Below are positions 36,799-47,152 of a stretch of 64,000 nucleotides of DNA, piece after piece; the stretch's first letter is position 1, and every line of letters begins with the position of its first letter. The notes below the pieces were generated by a model. That model was not told where the DNA came from, did no database searches, and worked only from the letters and a program-made list of their open reading frames with translations. Origin of the DNA: Rosenbergiella nectarea (GTDB lineage Bacteria; Pseudomonadota; Gammaproteobacteria; Enterobacterales; Enterobacteriaceae); the NCBI RefSeq assembly GCF_900111105.1, contig NZ_FOGC01000007.1, forward strand, positions 123,767 to 187,766. The letters run 5' to 3'. The translations under genes and the position numbers were made by a program.

Positions 36799-37442
36799 TA
36801 TTGATGGACAGTGTCCGAATACTGTTGTTTATCAAGAACGGAGGACGTCGGCGGTAGGCTGTCACCATCATTTAGACGACGTTGTAACTCGTAATCTTGA
36901 AGCATTGCGTTAATGCGCGCGCGCTGTTCTTGAACCTGTCCGGCAGAGGACGAGCCTTCAAACATGTCGCCAGGAACGCCTAAACTGACTGGAGACGCTT
37001 TACCCATCATTGGCAAGGTATTGAAAGCGGGTGTGTCTTGGCTATCGGAGATCGCTGCATCACCACCCTGGTTGTAATGCTGCACACCGACGATGACGGC
37101 CATAGAGACACAAGCTGCAACGCCTACTTGGGCCAATTGCGCGCCCCAACTACCCGTTTTCGAGAAAAAGCCCATTTTACGCCAGCGTGACGGTTTAGGT
37201 TGCTCTTCAACGATAAGAGGCGTGACAGGGGTACCGAAAGCGGGCTCTTGTGCTATCGCTTCAGCCACTTTGGCAGAGATATCAAAATGTATGACCTGAC
37301 CCAGATCACCACGAAGCGTGTCACGAACCAGATGGAAACGTTCCCAACTAGCTTGCAACTCAGCGTCTTTAGAAAGTTCAGTGAGTAAAGACTGATCTAA
37401 GGCCTCGCCATCCATTAAAGCGGAAAGTTGCTTTTTCTGCAT
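36798..37442 (-). CDS. rseA: Anti-sigma-E factor RseA
   Basis: The 214-residue anti-sigma has an N-terminal cytoplasmic RpoE-binding domain (QLSALMDGEALDQSLL), a single transmembrane helix (about 103-121) and a periplasmic RseB-binding domain. It is degraded stepwise by DegS and RseP under envelope stress. It lies 37 bp after rpoE. Confidence 0.95.
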   Translation of the reverse strand: MQKKQLSALMDGEALDQSLLTELSKDAELQASWERFHLVRDTLRGDLGQVIHFDISAKVAEAIAQEPAFGTPVTPLIVEEQPKPSRWRKMGFFSKTGSWGAQLAQVGVAACVSMAVIVGVQHYNQGGDAAISDSQDTPAFNTLPMMGKASPVSLGVPGDMFEGSSSAGQVQEQRARINAMLQDYELQRRLNDGDSLPPTSSVLDKQQYSDTVHQ

Positions 37443-37479
37443 ACCTTAATACCCTTTAGGTAGTCACTCTACTGCGCGA

Positions 37480-38055
37480 TTAGCGCTGCAGCAGTGGTTG
37501 AACTTTATTATCAATCGCTTCTCGTGCACGGAATATACGTGAACGAACAGTGCCGACTGGGCACTCCATGATTTCAGCGATTTCCTCATAACTCAACCCA
37601 TCTAATTCACGAAGCGTAATCGCCATACGTAAATCTTCAGGAAGAGTTTCAATTGTCCTAAAAACTATCTGCTTCAGTTCATCTGACAACATTAAGTTCT
37701 CAGGGTTCGAAATTTCTTTTAAAGCGCTAGCTGCTTCAAAGTTTTCGGCATCGCTTGCATCGACATCGCTCGATGGCGGACGGCGACCTTGCGCCACTAA
37801 ATAATTTTTAGCCGTGTTAACCGCAATGCGATAAAGCCAAGTATAGAAGGCGCTCTCACCACGGAAAGACTCTATAGCACGATAAGCCTTGATAAATGAC
37901 TCTTGTACGACATCGGGTACGTCCCCTGGCGGAACGTAGCGCGTCACTAAACTGGCCACTTTATGTTGATAACGTAGCACCAGTAAGTTAAACGATTTTT
38001 GATCGCCCTTCTGGACCCGTTCTACCAGAACTTGATCCGTTAACTGCTCGCTCAT
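37480..38055 (-). CDS. rpoE: RNA polymerase sigma-E factor
   Basis: ECF sigma factor of 191 residues controlling the envelope stress response. Region 2 (NLLVLRYQHKVASLVTRYVPPGDVPDVVQESFIKAYR, about 23-60) and region 4 (ELDGLSYEEIAEIMECPVGTVRSRIFRAREAID) are clear. ATG 38055 (MSEQLTDQ) is chosen over ATG 38073 on family grounds. A sigma-E-type promoter is visible upstream, which fits autoregulation. Confidence 0.97.
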   Translation of the reverse strand: MSEQLTDQVLVERVQKGDQKSFNLLVLRYQHKVASLVTRYVPPGDVPDVVQESFIKAYRAIESFRGESAFYTWLYRIAVNTAKNYLVAQGRRPPSSDVDASDAENFEAASALKEISNPENLMLSDELKQIVFRTIETLPEDLRMAITLRELDGLSYEEIAEIMECPVGTVRSRIFRAREAIDNKVQPLLQR

Positions 38056-38131
38056 CTGAGGTTCTGTCCTCATAAAATATTCAATGTAAAACCACCCAGT
38101 GCCATAACGTTATTGCCATTGGCGAGCCCAA

Positions 38132-38160
38132 GGTTGGAACTGAATAATGATCAAAAGTTC
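38132..38160 (-). promoter_or_regulatory. Candidate sigma-E promoter of rpoE
   Basis: On the minus strand GAACTT (38160-38155) is followed by a 16-base spacer and TCCAACC (38138-38132). This matches the GGAACTT / TCTAA type -35 and -10 elements and spacing of the autoregulated rpoE promoter of E. coli. Between it and rpoE lies a very short frame (MALGGFTLNIL, stop overlapping the ATG at 38073), which may be a leader like rseD. Confidence 0.65.
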
Positions 38161-38289
38161 ACTGAAATTTAGGTAAATTGCTATTTAAAGTTTTAGCAAT
38201 GAATTATCCCTAATCACAATCGCGTTATCTGCAGGCTAATTTACCTGATAAACCAAGAAGTTTCATGTTTTATCAGTATAGATGATGCA

Positions 38290-39051
38290 CTAAAACGCTA
38301 AATAAAATTCTTTTGTTAAGCGTTGAAAATCAGTGCTGTATTGCCCTTGTTCATCGCGGATCACCAAATGTTCTGTTCCACTTTGTGTCGGACAGCGACG
38401 CCAGGTCATCATACGGCGTTTTGCTGGCCTATCTGTTCGCTCAGAAACGTCACACTGTTGACTCAATATCCATCCCGTAGTGCGAGCATAGTGGGTAAAC
38501 TGCTCGGCTTCTTGGATGGGTAATACTACCGAAAAAAAACCCTCCTCGCTAAGCAAGGTGGTGACCTGCTTGAGCAGTGCGGGATGATCCAACGTGCTGC
38601 TATCTCGAGCTTTTTCGCGCTGTGCATCCCTATAGGACTTTCCATTCTGAAAGTAAGGGGGATTACAAATCACCAACCCATAACGTTCAAGAGATAAATC
38701 ATTCCATGCCAAGATATCCTGCTGCCAGACGGTAAAGTGCGCTTGCCACGGTGAAGCCGCGCAATTCTCCCGAGCTTGTTCTACCGCTGCGAGGTCAATA
38801 TCAATCGCATCGATGAAGAAAGGGGTTTGTTCGGCGTCTAAACGCTGTGCCAGCATCAAGGATAATAACCCACTTCCGGTTCCGATATCCAAGACGCGAC
38901 GCGTGGTGGGAAGTGGCGCCCATGCTCCTAACAATACTCCATCCGTGCTCACTTTCATGCCGCAACGGTCATGGCCCACGAAAAATTGTTTAAAGGTAAA
39001 GCCCCCACGGCGAGGTGGCGATGGTATGCTGGCTATCATATCGCTCTCCAA
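38290..39051 (-). CDS. trmN: tRNA1(Val) (adenine-37-N6)-methyltransferase
   Basis: The 253-residue class I methyltransferase has GFTFKQFFVGHDRCGMKVSTDGVLLGAW, the SAM-binding LDIGTGSGLLSLMLAQR and the N6-adenine catalytic NPPYF motif. It corresponds to E. coli YfiC/TrmN6. ATG at 39051 or 39039 may start the gene. It diverges from srmB, the conserved pairing. Confidence 0.93.
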   Translation of the reverse strand: MESDMIASIPSPPRRGGFTFKQFFVGHDRCGMKVSTDGVLLGAWAPLPTTRRVLDIGTGSGLLSLMLAQRLDAEQTPFFIDAIDIDLAAVEQARENCAASPWQAHFTVWQQDILAWNDLSLERYGLVICNPPYFQNGKSYRDAQREKARDSSTLDHPALLKQVTTLLSEEGFFSVVLPIQEAEQFTHYARTTGWILSQQCDVSERTDRPAKRRMMTWRRCPTQSGTEHLVIRDEQGQYSTDFQRLTKEFYLAF

Positions 39052-39202
39052 AACGTCTCTATTCGTCCAATGGTCACCCTTTTTGCGCGAACTTTATCAG
39101 TATTCATGCCCTTTTACCTGCATAACGCAGAATTAATCGGCAGGAAAAGGTGAACAATTGCGGTGAAATGTCTATAATCGGCGCCCCAACCAGAGGTAGA
39201 AC

Positions 39203-40555
39203 ATGACTGTAACCACATTTTCCGAATTAGAACTTGATGAAAGCCTGCTAGAAGCCCTACAGGATAAAAATTACCAGCGCCCGACGGCAATCCAAGCAGC
39301 TGCGATCCCACCCGCCCTCGAAGGCCGTGACATCCTCGGTTCAGCCCCTACCGGCACTGGAAAAACTGCGGCTTACTTATTGCCTGCCTTACAACACTTA
39401 CTCGATTTCCCGCGTAAAAAATCAGGGCCTCCGCGCATCCTGATCCTTACCCCTACGCGTGAATTAGCGATGCAGGTCGCTGACCAAGCCAAAGAGTTGG
39501 CTAAACACACGCATTTAGATATCTCTACCATTACTGGTGGGGTCGCGTATATGAACCACGCTGAAGTGTTCAGTACCAACCAAGATGTCGTCGTCGCGAC
39601 CACGGGCCGTCTTTTACAATATATCAAAGAAGAGAATTTTGACTGCCGCGCAGTTGAGACCCTTATCCTTGACGAAGCAGACCGTATGCTCGATATGGGG
39701 TTTGCTAACGATATTGAAACTATCGCCGCTGAGACTCGCTGGCGTAAACAAACCATGCTGTTCTCTGCGACGCTGGAAGGCGACGATATCGAAGATTTCG
39801 CACAGCGAATTCTTAATGAACCGGTGACCTTAGATGCCGACCCGAGCCGCCGCGAACGTAAAAAAATTCTGCAATGGTACTATCGCGCCGATGATTTAGC
39901 GCACAAACGTAAATTATTGATTCACTTGCTTCAGCAAGAAGATGTCACACGTTCTGTGGTCTTTATCAGAAAAAGAGACCGTGTACATGAAGTGGCGGCA
40001 TGGTTGCGTGAAGCCGGTATCCGCTGTACCTATCTTGAAGGCGAAATGGTACAGATCAAACGTAATGAAGCCATCAAGCGCCTTGCTGAAGGCACTGTGA
40101 ACGTTCTCGTTGCAACCGATATTGCCGCCCGTGGGATCGACATCGATGATGTGAGTCATGTGTTTAACTTCGATATGCCACGCACCGCTGATATCTACCT
40201 GCATCGTATTGGTCGAACCGGGCGCGCTGGACGTAAAGGGACTGCATTATCACTCGTTGAAGCCCATGATAATGCGCTGCTCCTTAAAATTAGCCGCTAT
40301 ATCAACGAGCCACTGAAAGCGCGAACCATCGATGAGCTTCGCCCGACGACGCGAGCCCCTTCAGATAAAGGGCCGAAGAAAGCGTCGAAGAAAGAGATGG
40401 AACGCCGTAAACAAAAACGTGACGCGTTGAAAGATGACAATAAGCCACGGGTTAAAAATCGTCATCGTGATGCGAAAAACGTCGGCAAGCGCCGTAAACC
40501 TTCCGAGAAAGTCGCGGTTCAGGACGTGAAAGAGACGTCTGGACGTAGCGAGTAG
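39203..40555 (+). CDS. srmB: ATP-dependent RNA helicase SrmB
   Basis: DEAD-box helicase for early 50S assembly. The 450-residue protein has the Q-motif region, Walker A APTGTGKT, PTRELAMQ, DEAD, SAT and HRIGRTGRAGRKG, with a basic C-terminal tail rich in Lys/Arg. The RBS AGAGGTAGAAC precedes the ATG. Confidence 0.96.
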   Translation: MTVTTFSELELDESLLEALQDKNYQRPTAIQAAAIPPALEGRDILGSAPTGTGKTAAYLLPALQHLLDFPRKKSGPPRILILTPTRELAMQVADQAKELAKHTHLDISTITGGVAYMNHAEVFSTNQDVVVATTGRLLQYIKEENFDCRAVETLILDEADRMLDMGFANDIETIAAETRWRKQTMLFSATLEGDDIEDFAQRILNEPVTLDADPSRRERKKILQWYYRADDLAHKRKLLIHLLQQEDVTRSVVFIRKRDRVHEVAAWLREAGIRCTYLEGEMVQIKRNEAIKRLAEGTVNVLVATDIAARGIDIDDVSHVFNFDMPRTADIYLHRIGRTGRAGRKGTALSLVEAHDNALLLKISRYINEPLKARTIDELRPTTRAPSDKGPKKASKKEMERRKQKRDALKDDNKPRVKNRHRDAKNVGKRRKPSEKVAVQDVKETSGRSE

Positions 40556-40559
40556 AAAG

Positions 40560-40586
40560 CAGAGGCGCATCGCGCCTCTTTTTTTA
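40560..40586 (+). terminator. Rho-independent terminator of srmB
   Basis: An 8-bp stem (AGAGGCGC / GCGCCTCT) with a 3-base loop followed by T7, directly after the srmB stop and before ung. Confidence 0.9.
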
Positions 40587-40608
40587 TATCCGATGACAGG
40601 AGTCAGTG

Positions 40609-41277
40609 ATGAAAATACACCTGACCTGGCACGACGTGCTGGGTGATGAAAAACAAAAGCCCTATTTCACCGACACCTTGCGACAGGTACAGCAAGAGCG
40701 GAGCGAGGGGACGATTATTTATCCTCCCGCAGCTGAAGTCTTCAGTGCATTTAAACTCACCGATTTCGCCGATATTCGTGTAGTGATTTTGGGGCAAGAT
40801 CCTTACCACGGTCCGAACCAAGCGCATGGCTTAGCGTTTTCGGTGCAGCCTGGCATTGCTCCACCGCCCTCGCTGGTGAATATTTATAAAGAGTTAGTAA
40901 CAGATATCCCAGGATTTACCCGCCCTAATCATGGTTACCTTGCGCCGTGGGCCTCGCAGGGCGTTTTGCTACTTAATACCGTGCTAACGGTCAGAGCGGG
41001 CCAAGCCCATTCTCATGCTGGGCTTGGCTGGGAGACCTTCACTTCTCATGTGATTAGTATGATTAATCAGCATCACGATGGTGTGGTGTTTTTACTGTGG
41101 GGCGCGCATGCTCAGAAAAAAGGGCAAATAATCGATACGACGCGTCACCACGTACTCAAGGCACCGCACCCTTCCCCGCTCTCTGCACACCGCGGATTCC
41201 TCGGTTGTCAGCATTTCTCCCAAACGAACGCTATTCTGACTTCGCAAGGTTTAGCAGAGATCGACTGGACAGTGTAA
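40609..41277 (+). CDS. ung: Uracil-DNA glycosylase
   Basis: Family 1 uracil-DNA glycosylase (222 aa) that starts base-excision repair of uracil. GQDPYHG with catalytic D64 and the distal [11 protein letters not shown] box are present. ATG 40609 has an AGGAG site at proper spacing; an in-frame GTG three bases earlier is less likely. Confidence 0.97.
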   Translation: MKIHLTWHDVLGDEKQKPYFTDTLRQVQQERSEGTIIYPPAAEVFSAFKLTDFADIRVVILGQDPYHGPNQAHGLAFSVQPGIAPPPSLVNIYKELVTDIPGFTRPNHGYLAPWASQGVLLLNTVLTVRAGQAHSHAGLGWETFTSHVISMINQHHDGVVFLLWGAHAQKKGQIIDTTRHHVLKAPHPSPLSAHRGFLGCQHFSQTNAILTSQGLAEIDWTV

Positions 41278-41282
41278 AAACA

Positions 41283-41310
41283 AAAAAAGCTGCCTAAGGC
41301 AGCTTTTCTA
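41283..41310. terminator. Bidirectional terminator between ung and grpE
   Basis: AAAAAGCTGCC / GGCAGCTTTT with a 3-base loop, A-rich on the left and T-rich on the right, lies between convergent ung and grpE and can serve both. Confidence 0.88.
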
Positions 41311-41323
41311 TCTATCCAAAACA

Positions 41324-41902
41324 TTACGCTTTAGAAACGGCAACCATTGCTGGACGTAATAGACGACCGTTTAAGGTGTAACCGCGTTGCATAACCATAA
41401 TGACATGATTAGGTGCAACATCCGCCGATTCAATCATCGACATCGCTTGGTGAACGTCTGGGTTGAAAGGCACATGAATATCGCCCACCACCTCCACACC
41501 AAACTTACGTACCGCGTCTAACAGAGATTTAAGCGTCAGCTCGATCCCTTCAACCATAGAAGCCAGCTCTGGGTTCTCTTTATTCGAGACTTCTAGGGCA
41601 CGCTCAAGGCTATCGATAACCGGTAATAATTCGTTGGCGAATTTTTCTAGCGCAAATTTATGCGCCTTCTCAATATCGATTTCAGTGCGTCGACGAATGT
41701 TTTCGATTTCAGCCTGCGCACGCACTTGTGCTTCACGCACGCCACCTTGCGACTCCGCCAGCGCTTTTTCTAATTCGGCGATACGCTCATCACGAGGATC
41801 GATGCTTTCAGATGCATCCTGTTGATTTTGCTGCTCAGCTTGCTCGGCATTCAGCACTTCAGGATCTTGTTGATTCGGGGTATTCTGTTCTTTACTACTC
41901 AT
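41324..41902 (-). CDS. grpE: Nucleotide exchange factor GrpE
   Basis: DnaK nucleotide exchange factor of 192 residues: a Gln/Glu/Asp-rich N-terminal part, a long coiled coil ([21 protein letters not shown] and following), then the beta-wing domain ending [12 protein letters not shown] sigma-32 promoter precedes it. It is divergent from nadK. Confidence 0.97.
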   Translation of the reverse strand: MSSKEQNTPNQQDPEVLNAEQAEQQNQQDASESIDPRDERIAELEKALAESQGGVREAQVRAQAEIENIRRRTEIDIEKAHKFALEKFANELLPVIDSLERALEVSNKENPELASMVEGIELTLKSLLDAVRKFGVEVVGDIHVPFNPDVHQAMSMIESADVAPNHVIMVMQRGYTLNGRLLRPAMVAVSKA

Positions 41903-41942
41903 GAAAATCTCCGCATTTCATAGTCATCTCGGCAATAAGGCT

Positions 41943-41972
41943 ATTATGGGGATGAAATTTTGGGATTCAAGA
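41943..41972 (-). promoter_or_regulatory. Sigma-32 heat-shock promoter of grpE
   Basis: On the minus strand TCTTGAA, a 14-base spacer and CCCCATAAT match the sigma-32 consensus (CTTGAA N13-15 CCCCATNT) almost exactly, about 40-70 bp upstream of grpE. Confidence 0.88.
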
Positions 41973-42021
41973 GACTCTGACAGATTGTCGAGAGTTTTGC
42001 GCACAGAGGATGCTTTACCTG

Positions 42022-42900
42022 ATGAATAAGTTGTTTAATTGTATCGGAATTGTTGGCCACCCGCGAAATCTGAGCGCACTCTCTACGCATGAACAATTAT
42101 GTTGTTGGCTAAGCGAACAAGGGCACGAGGTTATCGTCGAGGAGCAAATTGCTTGCGAGATGCAATTACCCAACGTACGGACCGCTACCCTCTCTGAAAT
42201 TGGCCAACAGGCTGATCTTGCGGTCGTTATCGGGGGTGATGGCAATATGCTTGGCGCCGCCCGTGTCTTGGCGCGTTACGATATAAAGGTGATTGGCATT
42301 AACCGAGGAAACCTAGGTTTTCTGACCGATCTCAATCCGGATAATGCGATTGAAGAGCTGGGTAAAGTGCTGGCAGGCGAATATACCACTGATTCCCGAG
42401 CCCTATTGGAAGCCTCAGTGCGCGGTGACCCACCGCAACCTCGGGTCGCTACGGCGTTAAATGAGATCGTCCTGCACCCTGGTAAGGTCGCTCATATGAT
42501 CGAGTTTGAAGTGTATATCGATAACCAGTTTGCCTTCTCACAGCGCTCTGATGGCCTGATTATTTCAACGACTACCGGCTCTACCGCCTATTCACTCTCT
42601 GCCGGTGGCCCGATTTTAATGCCCTCATTAGAAGCCATTGCCATCGTGCCGATGTTTCCTCATACCCTTTCAGCCCGCCCGTTAGTCATCGATAGCCGTA
42701 GTACGATTAGCTTACGTTTTGCCAGTCTACGCAGTGAATTAGAAGTGAGTTGTGACAGTCAGCTTGCTCTACCGATTCAAGAAGGTGAAGAAGTCATTAT
42801 TCGTCGCAGCCCTGATGAATTATTCCTGCTACACCCAAAAGACTATAACTACTTCACGACCCTGACTGGGAAATTGGGATGGTCGGAAAAATTATTCTGA
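42022..42900 (+). CDS. nadK: NAD kinase
   Basis: Makes NADP from NAD. The 292-residue protein has the GGDG motif at 71-74 ([10 protein letters not shown]), [10 protein letters not shown] and [13 protein letters not shown]-type catalytic loop ([15 protein letters not shown]). ATG 42022 ([14 protein letters not shown]) fits the family; an in-frame ATG at 42010 would add four residues. It precedes recN as in E. coli. Confidence 0.97.
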   Translation: MNKLFNCIGIVGHPRNLSALSTHEQLCCWLSEQGHEVIVEEQIACEMQLPNVRTATLSEIGQQADLAVVIGGDGNMLGAARVLARYDIKVIGINRGNLGFLTDLNPDNAIEELGKVLAGEYTTDSRALLEASVRGDPPQPRVATALNEIVLHPGKVAHMIEFEVYIDNQFAFSQRSDGLIISTTTGSTAYSLSAGGPILMPSLEAIAIVPMFPHTLSARPLVIDSRSTISLRFASLRSELEVSCDSQLALPIQEGEEVIIRRSPDELFLLHPKDYNYFTTLTGKLGWSEKLF

Positions 42901-42941
42901 AAATCTTTCTGCGGGTCTTTACTCAGTAAAAAAGATGCTTA

Positions 42942-42961
42942 TACTGTATAAAAAAACAGTC
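42942..42961 (+). promoter_or_regulatory. LexA (SOS) box before recN
   Basis: TACTGTATAAAAAAACAGTC matches the LexA consensus TACTG(TA)5CAGTA, with only the last two bases differing from the perfect half-site, and sits 25-45 bp before the recN start. recN is a strongly LexA-controlled gene in E. coli. Confidence 0.9.
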
Positions 42962-42985
42962 ATGTTTTTCTATACAGGTGATTAT

Positions 42986-44647
42986 ATGCTGGCACAACTT
43001 ACTATCAGTAATTTTGCTATTGTTCGCGAACTGGATATCGATTTCCAACAAGGCATGACCGCCATCACCGGCGAAACCGGGGCGGGTAAGTCTATCGCTA
43101 TCGATGCCTTAGGGTTATGTTTGGGTAACCGAGCTGACGCCGACACTGTGCGTCCCGGCGCGCAACGTGCCGATATTTGTGCCAGATTCCAGCTAAAAAA
43201 ATCACCGTCAGCCCAACAGTGGCTAGTTGATAATCATCTTGATGACCAATGCGAATGTTTACTGCGTCGTGTGATCAGTGCCGATGGCCGCTCTAGGGGC
43301 TTTATTAATGGTACTGCCGTCCCCCTTTCGCAACTACGCGAACTGGGGCAGCTGCTTATCCAAATCCATGGTCAACACGCCCATCAGTTACTCTTGAAAG
43401 CCGATCATCAACGGACATTGCTTGATGCGTATAGCCATCATCCGGCGCTCATTGACACAATGCGCGACGCCTATAACTCCTGGCACAAAAGCTGTCGCGA
43501 GCTTGCCGCACTTACCCAACAAAAAAATGACCGCGCGGCACGTCGTGAACTCCTCGATTATCAGTTACAAGAGCTTAATAAATTTTCCCCAGCCGAAGAT
43601 GAATATCAGCAAATCGACGAAGAGTATAAGCAGCTTGCGAGCAGTGGACAGCGTATCAGCTTAAGCCAACAAATTGTGCACTGGGTCTCTGAAAGTGAAG
43701 AGGCCTCATTACAGTCTCTTGTTTATCAGTCTCAACAGTTGTTACAAGAACTGGTTTCGTTAGATGACCGTTTGGCTCCCGTGCAGGGCATGATGGATAA
43801 CGCGGCCATTTTACTGAGCGAGATGAGCGATGAACTGCGCCACTATCATGAAGCGATCGATTTAGACCCTAATCGCTTGCAAGGCCTAGAACAGCGTCTC
43901 TCTCGTTATGTTTCGCTGGCACGTAAGCACCACGTGACGCCCGAAACATTACACAGTACGCACCAACAATTGTTGGAGGAATATTCGCAACTAGAGAACG
44001 TTGAGTCGGATATTGAACACCTTACGGCTGAAGTGGCACACTATCATCAACGCGCACTAGAGGTTGCCGGTCAACTTTCTACGCAACGGCAGCACTTTGC
44101 CACTGAGTTAGCAGGATTGATCACAGAGTCCATTCAGCAGCTTGCGATGCCACATGGCCAATTTAATATTGTGATTACGCATACTCCGGAGAAGCTCACC
44201 GCTGAGGGTGCTGACAATATTGAGTTCCAAGTCTCGGCAAACCCTGGGCAGTCGCTTCAACCTCTGGGTAAAGTGGTTTCAGGTGGTGAACTATCCCGTA
44301 TTGCTCTAGCCGTTCAGGTCATTACCGCTAAGAAAATGGAAACCCCAGCAATGATTTTCGATGAAGTCGATGTAGGGATCAGCGGCCCGACTGCGGCGAT
44401 TGTCGGCAAAATGCTGCGTAAACTCGGTGAATCGACCCAAGTATTATGCGTCACACACTTACCACAAGTCGCTGGATGTGGTCATGGTCACTTCTATATC
44501 AGTAAACTCACCGACGGGGCAATGACGGAAACCCGCATGGTGAATTTAGATAAAGCGGCGCGTTTAAAAGAATTAGCTCGCCTTCTTGGCGGCAGTGAAG
44601 TCACTCGCAACACCTTAGCCAACGCTAAAGAACTTTTAGCCGCCTAA
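42986..44647 (+). CDS. recN: DNA repair protein RecN
   Basis: SMC-like ATPase for double-strand break repair, 553 residues from [10 protein letters not shown]. Walker A GETGAGKS is at 29-36, a coiled-coil middle section follows, and the C-terminal part has [15 protein letters not shown] (signature) and [10 protein letters not shown] (Walker B). An earlier in-frame ATG at 42935 lies before the LexA box and is unlikely. Confidence 0.97.
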   Translation: MLAQLTISNFAIVRELDIDFQQGMTAITGETGAGKSIAIDALGLCLGNRADADTVRPGAQRADICARFQLKKSPSAQQWLVDNHLDDQCECLLRRVISADGRSRGFINGTAVPLSQLRELGQLLIQIHGQHAHQLLLKADHQRTLLDAYSHHPALIDTMRDAYNSWHKSCRELAALTQQKNDRAARRELLDYQLQELNKFSPAEDEYQQIDEEYKQLASSGQRISLSQQIVHWVSESEEASLQSLVYQSQQLLQELVSLDDRLAPVQGMMDNAAILLSEMSDELRHYHEAIDLDPNRLQGLEQRLSRYVSLARKHHVTPETLHSTHQQLLEEYSQLENVESDIEHLTAEVAHYHQRALEVAGQLSTQRQHFATELAGLITESIQQLAMPHGQFNIVITHTPEKLTAEGADNIEFQVSANPGQSLQPLGKVVSGGELSRIALAVQVITAKKMETPAMIFDEVDVGISGPTAAIVGKMLRKLGESTQVLCVTHLPQVAGCGHGHFYISKLTDGAMTETRMVNLDKAARLKELARLLGGSEVTRNTLANAKELLAA

Positions 44648-44810
44648 TCGGGCACTTTTTCTCTGTATAACAGTCATATCTTGCGCCAGAGGTTTTCATC
44701 TGGCGTAAGGTCTATTATTATCGACATCTAGCTTCCCTGCGATCAGGGTGAACTTATTGTGATGGCAAGTTATGCCTGTCGGCAACTGGTCAAGAAAAAG
44801 GAAACGATTC

Positions 44811-45155
44811 ATGCGCAGTAAAATACTGACTGCTGCGACCGCGGCGCTATTATTAACCACCGCCGGTTGCTCAACGTTGGAACGTGTAGTTTATCGCCCG
44901 GATATCAACCAAGGTAATTACTTGGTCGCGACCGATGTCAGTAAAATTCATACTGGTATGACACAGCAGCAGGTTGCTTACACACTAGGCACGCCGATGA
45001 TGAGCGATCCTTTTGGTAGCAATGTGTGGTATTACGTCTTCCGTCAAGAGCCAGGTCATCAAAAAGTCACGCAACAAACTCTGACGTTGACCTTCAACAG
45101 CAGTGGTATTCTGACTAATATCGATAACAAGCCAGCCTTAAGCAAGACCAAATAA
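44811..45155 (+). CDS. bamE: Outer membrane assembly lipoprotein BamE
   Basis: 114-residue lipoprotein of the BAM complex. Signal peptide with lipobox TAGC (lipidated C20), then [34 protein letters not shown] and NVWYYVFRQ, all diagnostic. The longer frame from 44772 lacks family support; ATG 44811 follows AAAAGGAAACG. Confidence 0.97.
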   Translation: MRSKILTAATAALLLTTAGCSTLERVVYRPDINQGNYLVATDVSKIHTGMTQQQVAYTLGTPMMSDPFGSNVWYYVFRQEPGHQKVTQQTLTLTFNSSGILTNIDNKPALSKTK

Positions 45156-45195
45156 GTAGATTCGCTACTCGACACATGTTCGGGTAGCGATATTA

Positions 45196-45489
45196 TTATT
45201 TTTTATTCGCTGCTGAGCGCTCTGCGCGTTGCCGACGCATCTCTTTTGGATCCGCTAATAATGGACGATAGATTTCAATTCTATCCCCTTCTTCAATCTG
45301 ATCGCTGAGCTTAACGGGTCGGCTGTATACGCCCACTTTATTCTCCGTTAATTGGATATCTTTGCGCAGTTCTAACAATCCCGAAGCAATGATCGCCTGT
45401 TCAACAGTACTGCCCTCAGGCACAGTCACCGGACGAAGGTATTGTTTTTCAGGTAATGCGTAAACCACCTCAACGCGAATATCAGCCAC
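45196..45489 (-). CDS. rnfH: RnfH family ubiquitin-like protein
   Basis: The 97-residue beta-grasp protein ([53 protein letters not shown]) belongs to the RnfH/PasI family. In some strains it is described as the partner (PasI) of the ratA product. It overlaps ratA by 8 bp. Confidence 0.93.
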   Translation of the reverse strand: MADIRVEVVYALPEKQYLRPVTVPEGSTVEQAIIASGLLELRKDIQLTENKVGVYSRPVKLSDQIEEGDRIEIYRPLLADPKEMRRQRAERSAANKK

Positions 45490-45916
45490 GATAAACCTCG
45501 TGAGCTCGCTCGCTGAAGGCCTTAACCATATTATTCGCTAACTCTTTGAAGATACGCCCGAAAGCCATTTCCACTAACATATTGGAAAATTCGAAATCAA
45601 GATTCAGTTCGACTTTACAGGCATCCTCACCGAGTGGTGTAAAGGTCCACCCACCACCGAGTTTGCGAAAAGGTCCGTCCACTAGCTGCATGGCAATACG
45701 CTGGTTTTCTGTCAGGGCATTACGCGTCGTAAAGGTCTTACTGATGCCTGCTTTGGAGACATCTACCGATGCGGTCATCTGCTGCTCGGATTGCTCTAAA
45801 ATTTTGCTACCGGTGCAGCCAGGGAGAAATTGTGGATAGCTATCAACATCGTTGACAAGTTGATACATTTTAGCCGCGCTGAAAGGGACCAACGCTGAAC
45901 GACTGATCTGGGCCAT
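45482..45916 (-). CDS. ratA: RatA/PasT START-domain protein
   Basis: 144-residue START/polyketide-cyclase fold protein ([33 protein letters not shown] at the N-terminus). In E. coli RatA is reported to block 70S formation; in other work the homologue relates to ubiquinone binding (COQ10 family) and PasT stress tolerance. It is transcribed divergently from smpB, the conserved order. Confidence 0.94.
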   Translation of the reverse strand: MAQISRSALVPFSAAKMYQLVNDVDSYPQFLPGCTGSKILEQSEQQMTASVDVSKAGISKTFTTRNALTENQRIAMQLVDGPFRKLGGGWTFTPLGEDACKVELNLDFEFSNMLVEMAFGRIFKELANNMVKAFSERAHEVYRG

Positions 45917-46077
45917 AAGAGTTCCTGGTCTGAAAAAAACACCTTGATCATAGCAGTTTCAGTAAATAAACAGAAATGTCTAATCGGAATCAGCGTGCTA
46001 GAATAGCACCAATACTTAACTTTCTTACATAAGGAAGTCGGCGACGCTTTCAAAAAGTGGTGTAGAATAGGGATACT

Positions 46078-46560
46078 ATGACAAAGAAAAAATCTAACAA
46101 ACCTGGTTCCGCGACCATTGCAATGAACAAACGTGCCCGCCACGAATATTTCATTGAAGAAGAGTTCGAAGCAGGCCTCTCATTACAGGGATGGGAAGTA
46201 AAATCCCTCCGTGCCGGCAAAGCAAATATCAGCGAAAGCTATATCTTATTACGTGATGGCGAAGCCTACCTGTTCGGGTCGACCTTTCAGCCGTTAACGG
46301 TCGCCTCTTCGCACGTGGTCTGCGACCCAACGCGTAACCGCAAACTTCTGCTTAAACAGCGTGAACTCGATTCACTGTATGGTCGTGTCAATCGCGAAGG
46401 CTATACCGTCGTTGCTCTTTCACTTTATTGGAAGAATGCATGGGCTAAGCTTAAAATTGGCGTGGCAAAAGGTAAAAAAGAACACGATAAACGCGACGAT
46501 ATTAAAAATCGCGAGTGGCAGTTAGACAAAGCGCGTATTATGAAGAACGCAAATCGTTAA
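46078..46560 (+). CDS. smpB: SsrA-binding protein SmpB
   Basis: tmRNA partner in trans-translation. The 160-residue protein has [34 protein letters not shown] and the basic C-terminal tail [24 protein letters not shown]. It lies 49 bp before ssrA, the usual pairing. Confidence 0.98.
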   Translation: MTKKKSNKPGSATIAMNKRARHEYFIEEEFEAGLSLQGWEVKSLRAGKANISESYILLRDGEAYLFGSTFQPLTVASSHVVCDPTRNRKLLLKQRELDSLYGRVNREGYTVVALSLYWKNAWAKLKIGVAKGKKEHDKRDDIKNREWQLDKARIMKNANR

Positions 46561-46609
46561 ATTACTGGTGCAGCAGCATATTTATCTGCTACACTGTGTA
46601 ACAGTACTT

Positions 46610-46973
46610 GGGGCTGATTCTGGATTCGACAGGATTCGCGAAGCCCTAGGAGCATGCCGAGGGGCGGTTGGCCTCGTAAAAAGCCGCAAAAAAATAGTCG
46701 CAAACGACGAAAACTACGCACTAGCAGCTTAATAACCTGCTCAGAGCCCTCTCTCCCTAGCCTCCGCTCTTAGGACGGGGATCAAGAGAGGTCAAACCTA
46801 AAAGAGATCGTGTGGATGCCCTGCCTGGGGTTGAAGCATTAAACTTAATCAGGCTAGTTCGTTAGTGGCGTGTCCATCCGCAGCTAATTGGCGAATGTAA
46901 AGACTGGACTAAGCATGTAGTGCCGACGGTGTAGTAATTCTGGACGCGGGTTCAACTCCCGCCAGCTCCACCA
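46610..46973 (+). ncRNA. ssrA: Transfer-messenger RNA (tmRNA)
   Basis: Starts GGGGCTGATTCTGGATTCGAC and ends with the tRNA-like TTCAACTCCCGCCAGCTCC plus encoded ACCA. The tag open reading frame at 46700-46729 encodes ANDENYALAA followed by TAATAA. Total length 364 nt, close to the 363 of E. coli. Its 3' end is the integration site of the adjacent satellite. Confidence 0.97.
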
Positions 46974-47095
46974 AATAATCTTCCGAAGACGTCCGAGGAA
47001 GTCTAAAAAGCCCGCTAACTCAATAGGTTGCGGGCTTTTTTATGTCCGGTAGTGTCCGAGGAGTTCCGCCTAAATCCAGTGATTATTGGTATACG
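46951..47095. other. attL region of the ssrA-integrated satellite
   Basis: The tRNA-like 3' end of ssrA is followed by a terminator hairpin and then by integrase-side sequence. The block from CCGCCAGC through the hairpin and on to the CCGCCTRAATCCAG stretch is repeated in diverged form at 58627-58760 (attR). It is therefore the left junction; the exact crossover bases are not resolved. Confidence 0.75.
47005..47041 (+). terminator. Terminator downstream of ssrA
   Basis: AAAAAGCCCGC pairs with GCGGGCTTTTTT across a 14-base loop with a T-run. It follows the tmRNA and precedes the integrase. Confidence 0.85.
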
Positions 47096-47136
47096 CATTG
47101 GTATACGTTAAGATACACCTAAAAAACGTATACCAA
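47086..47136. repeat. Integrase arm-type sites (TTGGTATACG x3)
   Basis: The decamer TTGGTATACG occurs twice in direct orientation (47086, 47098) and once inverted (47127-47136) just upstream of int. Another copy lies at 58550 next to the right end, with a shorter GGTATAC at 58564. Placement near both ends suggests arm-binding sites for the integrase, probably also used in int autoregulation. Confidence 0.7.
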
Positions 47137-47152
47137 TGATGAAGGATATACC

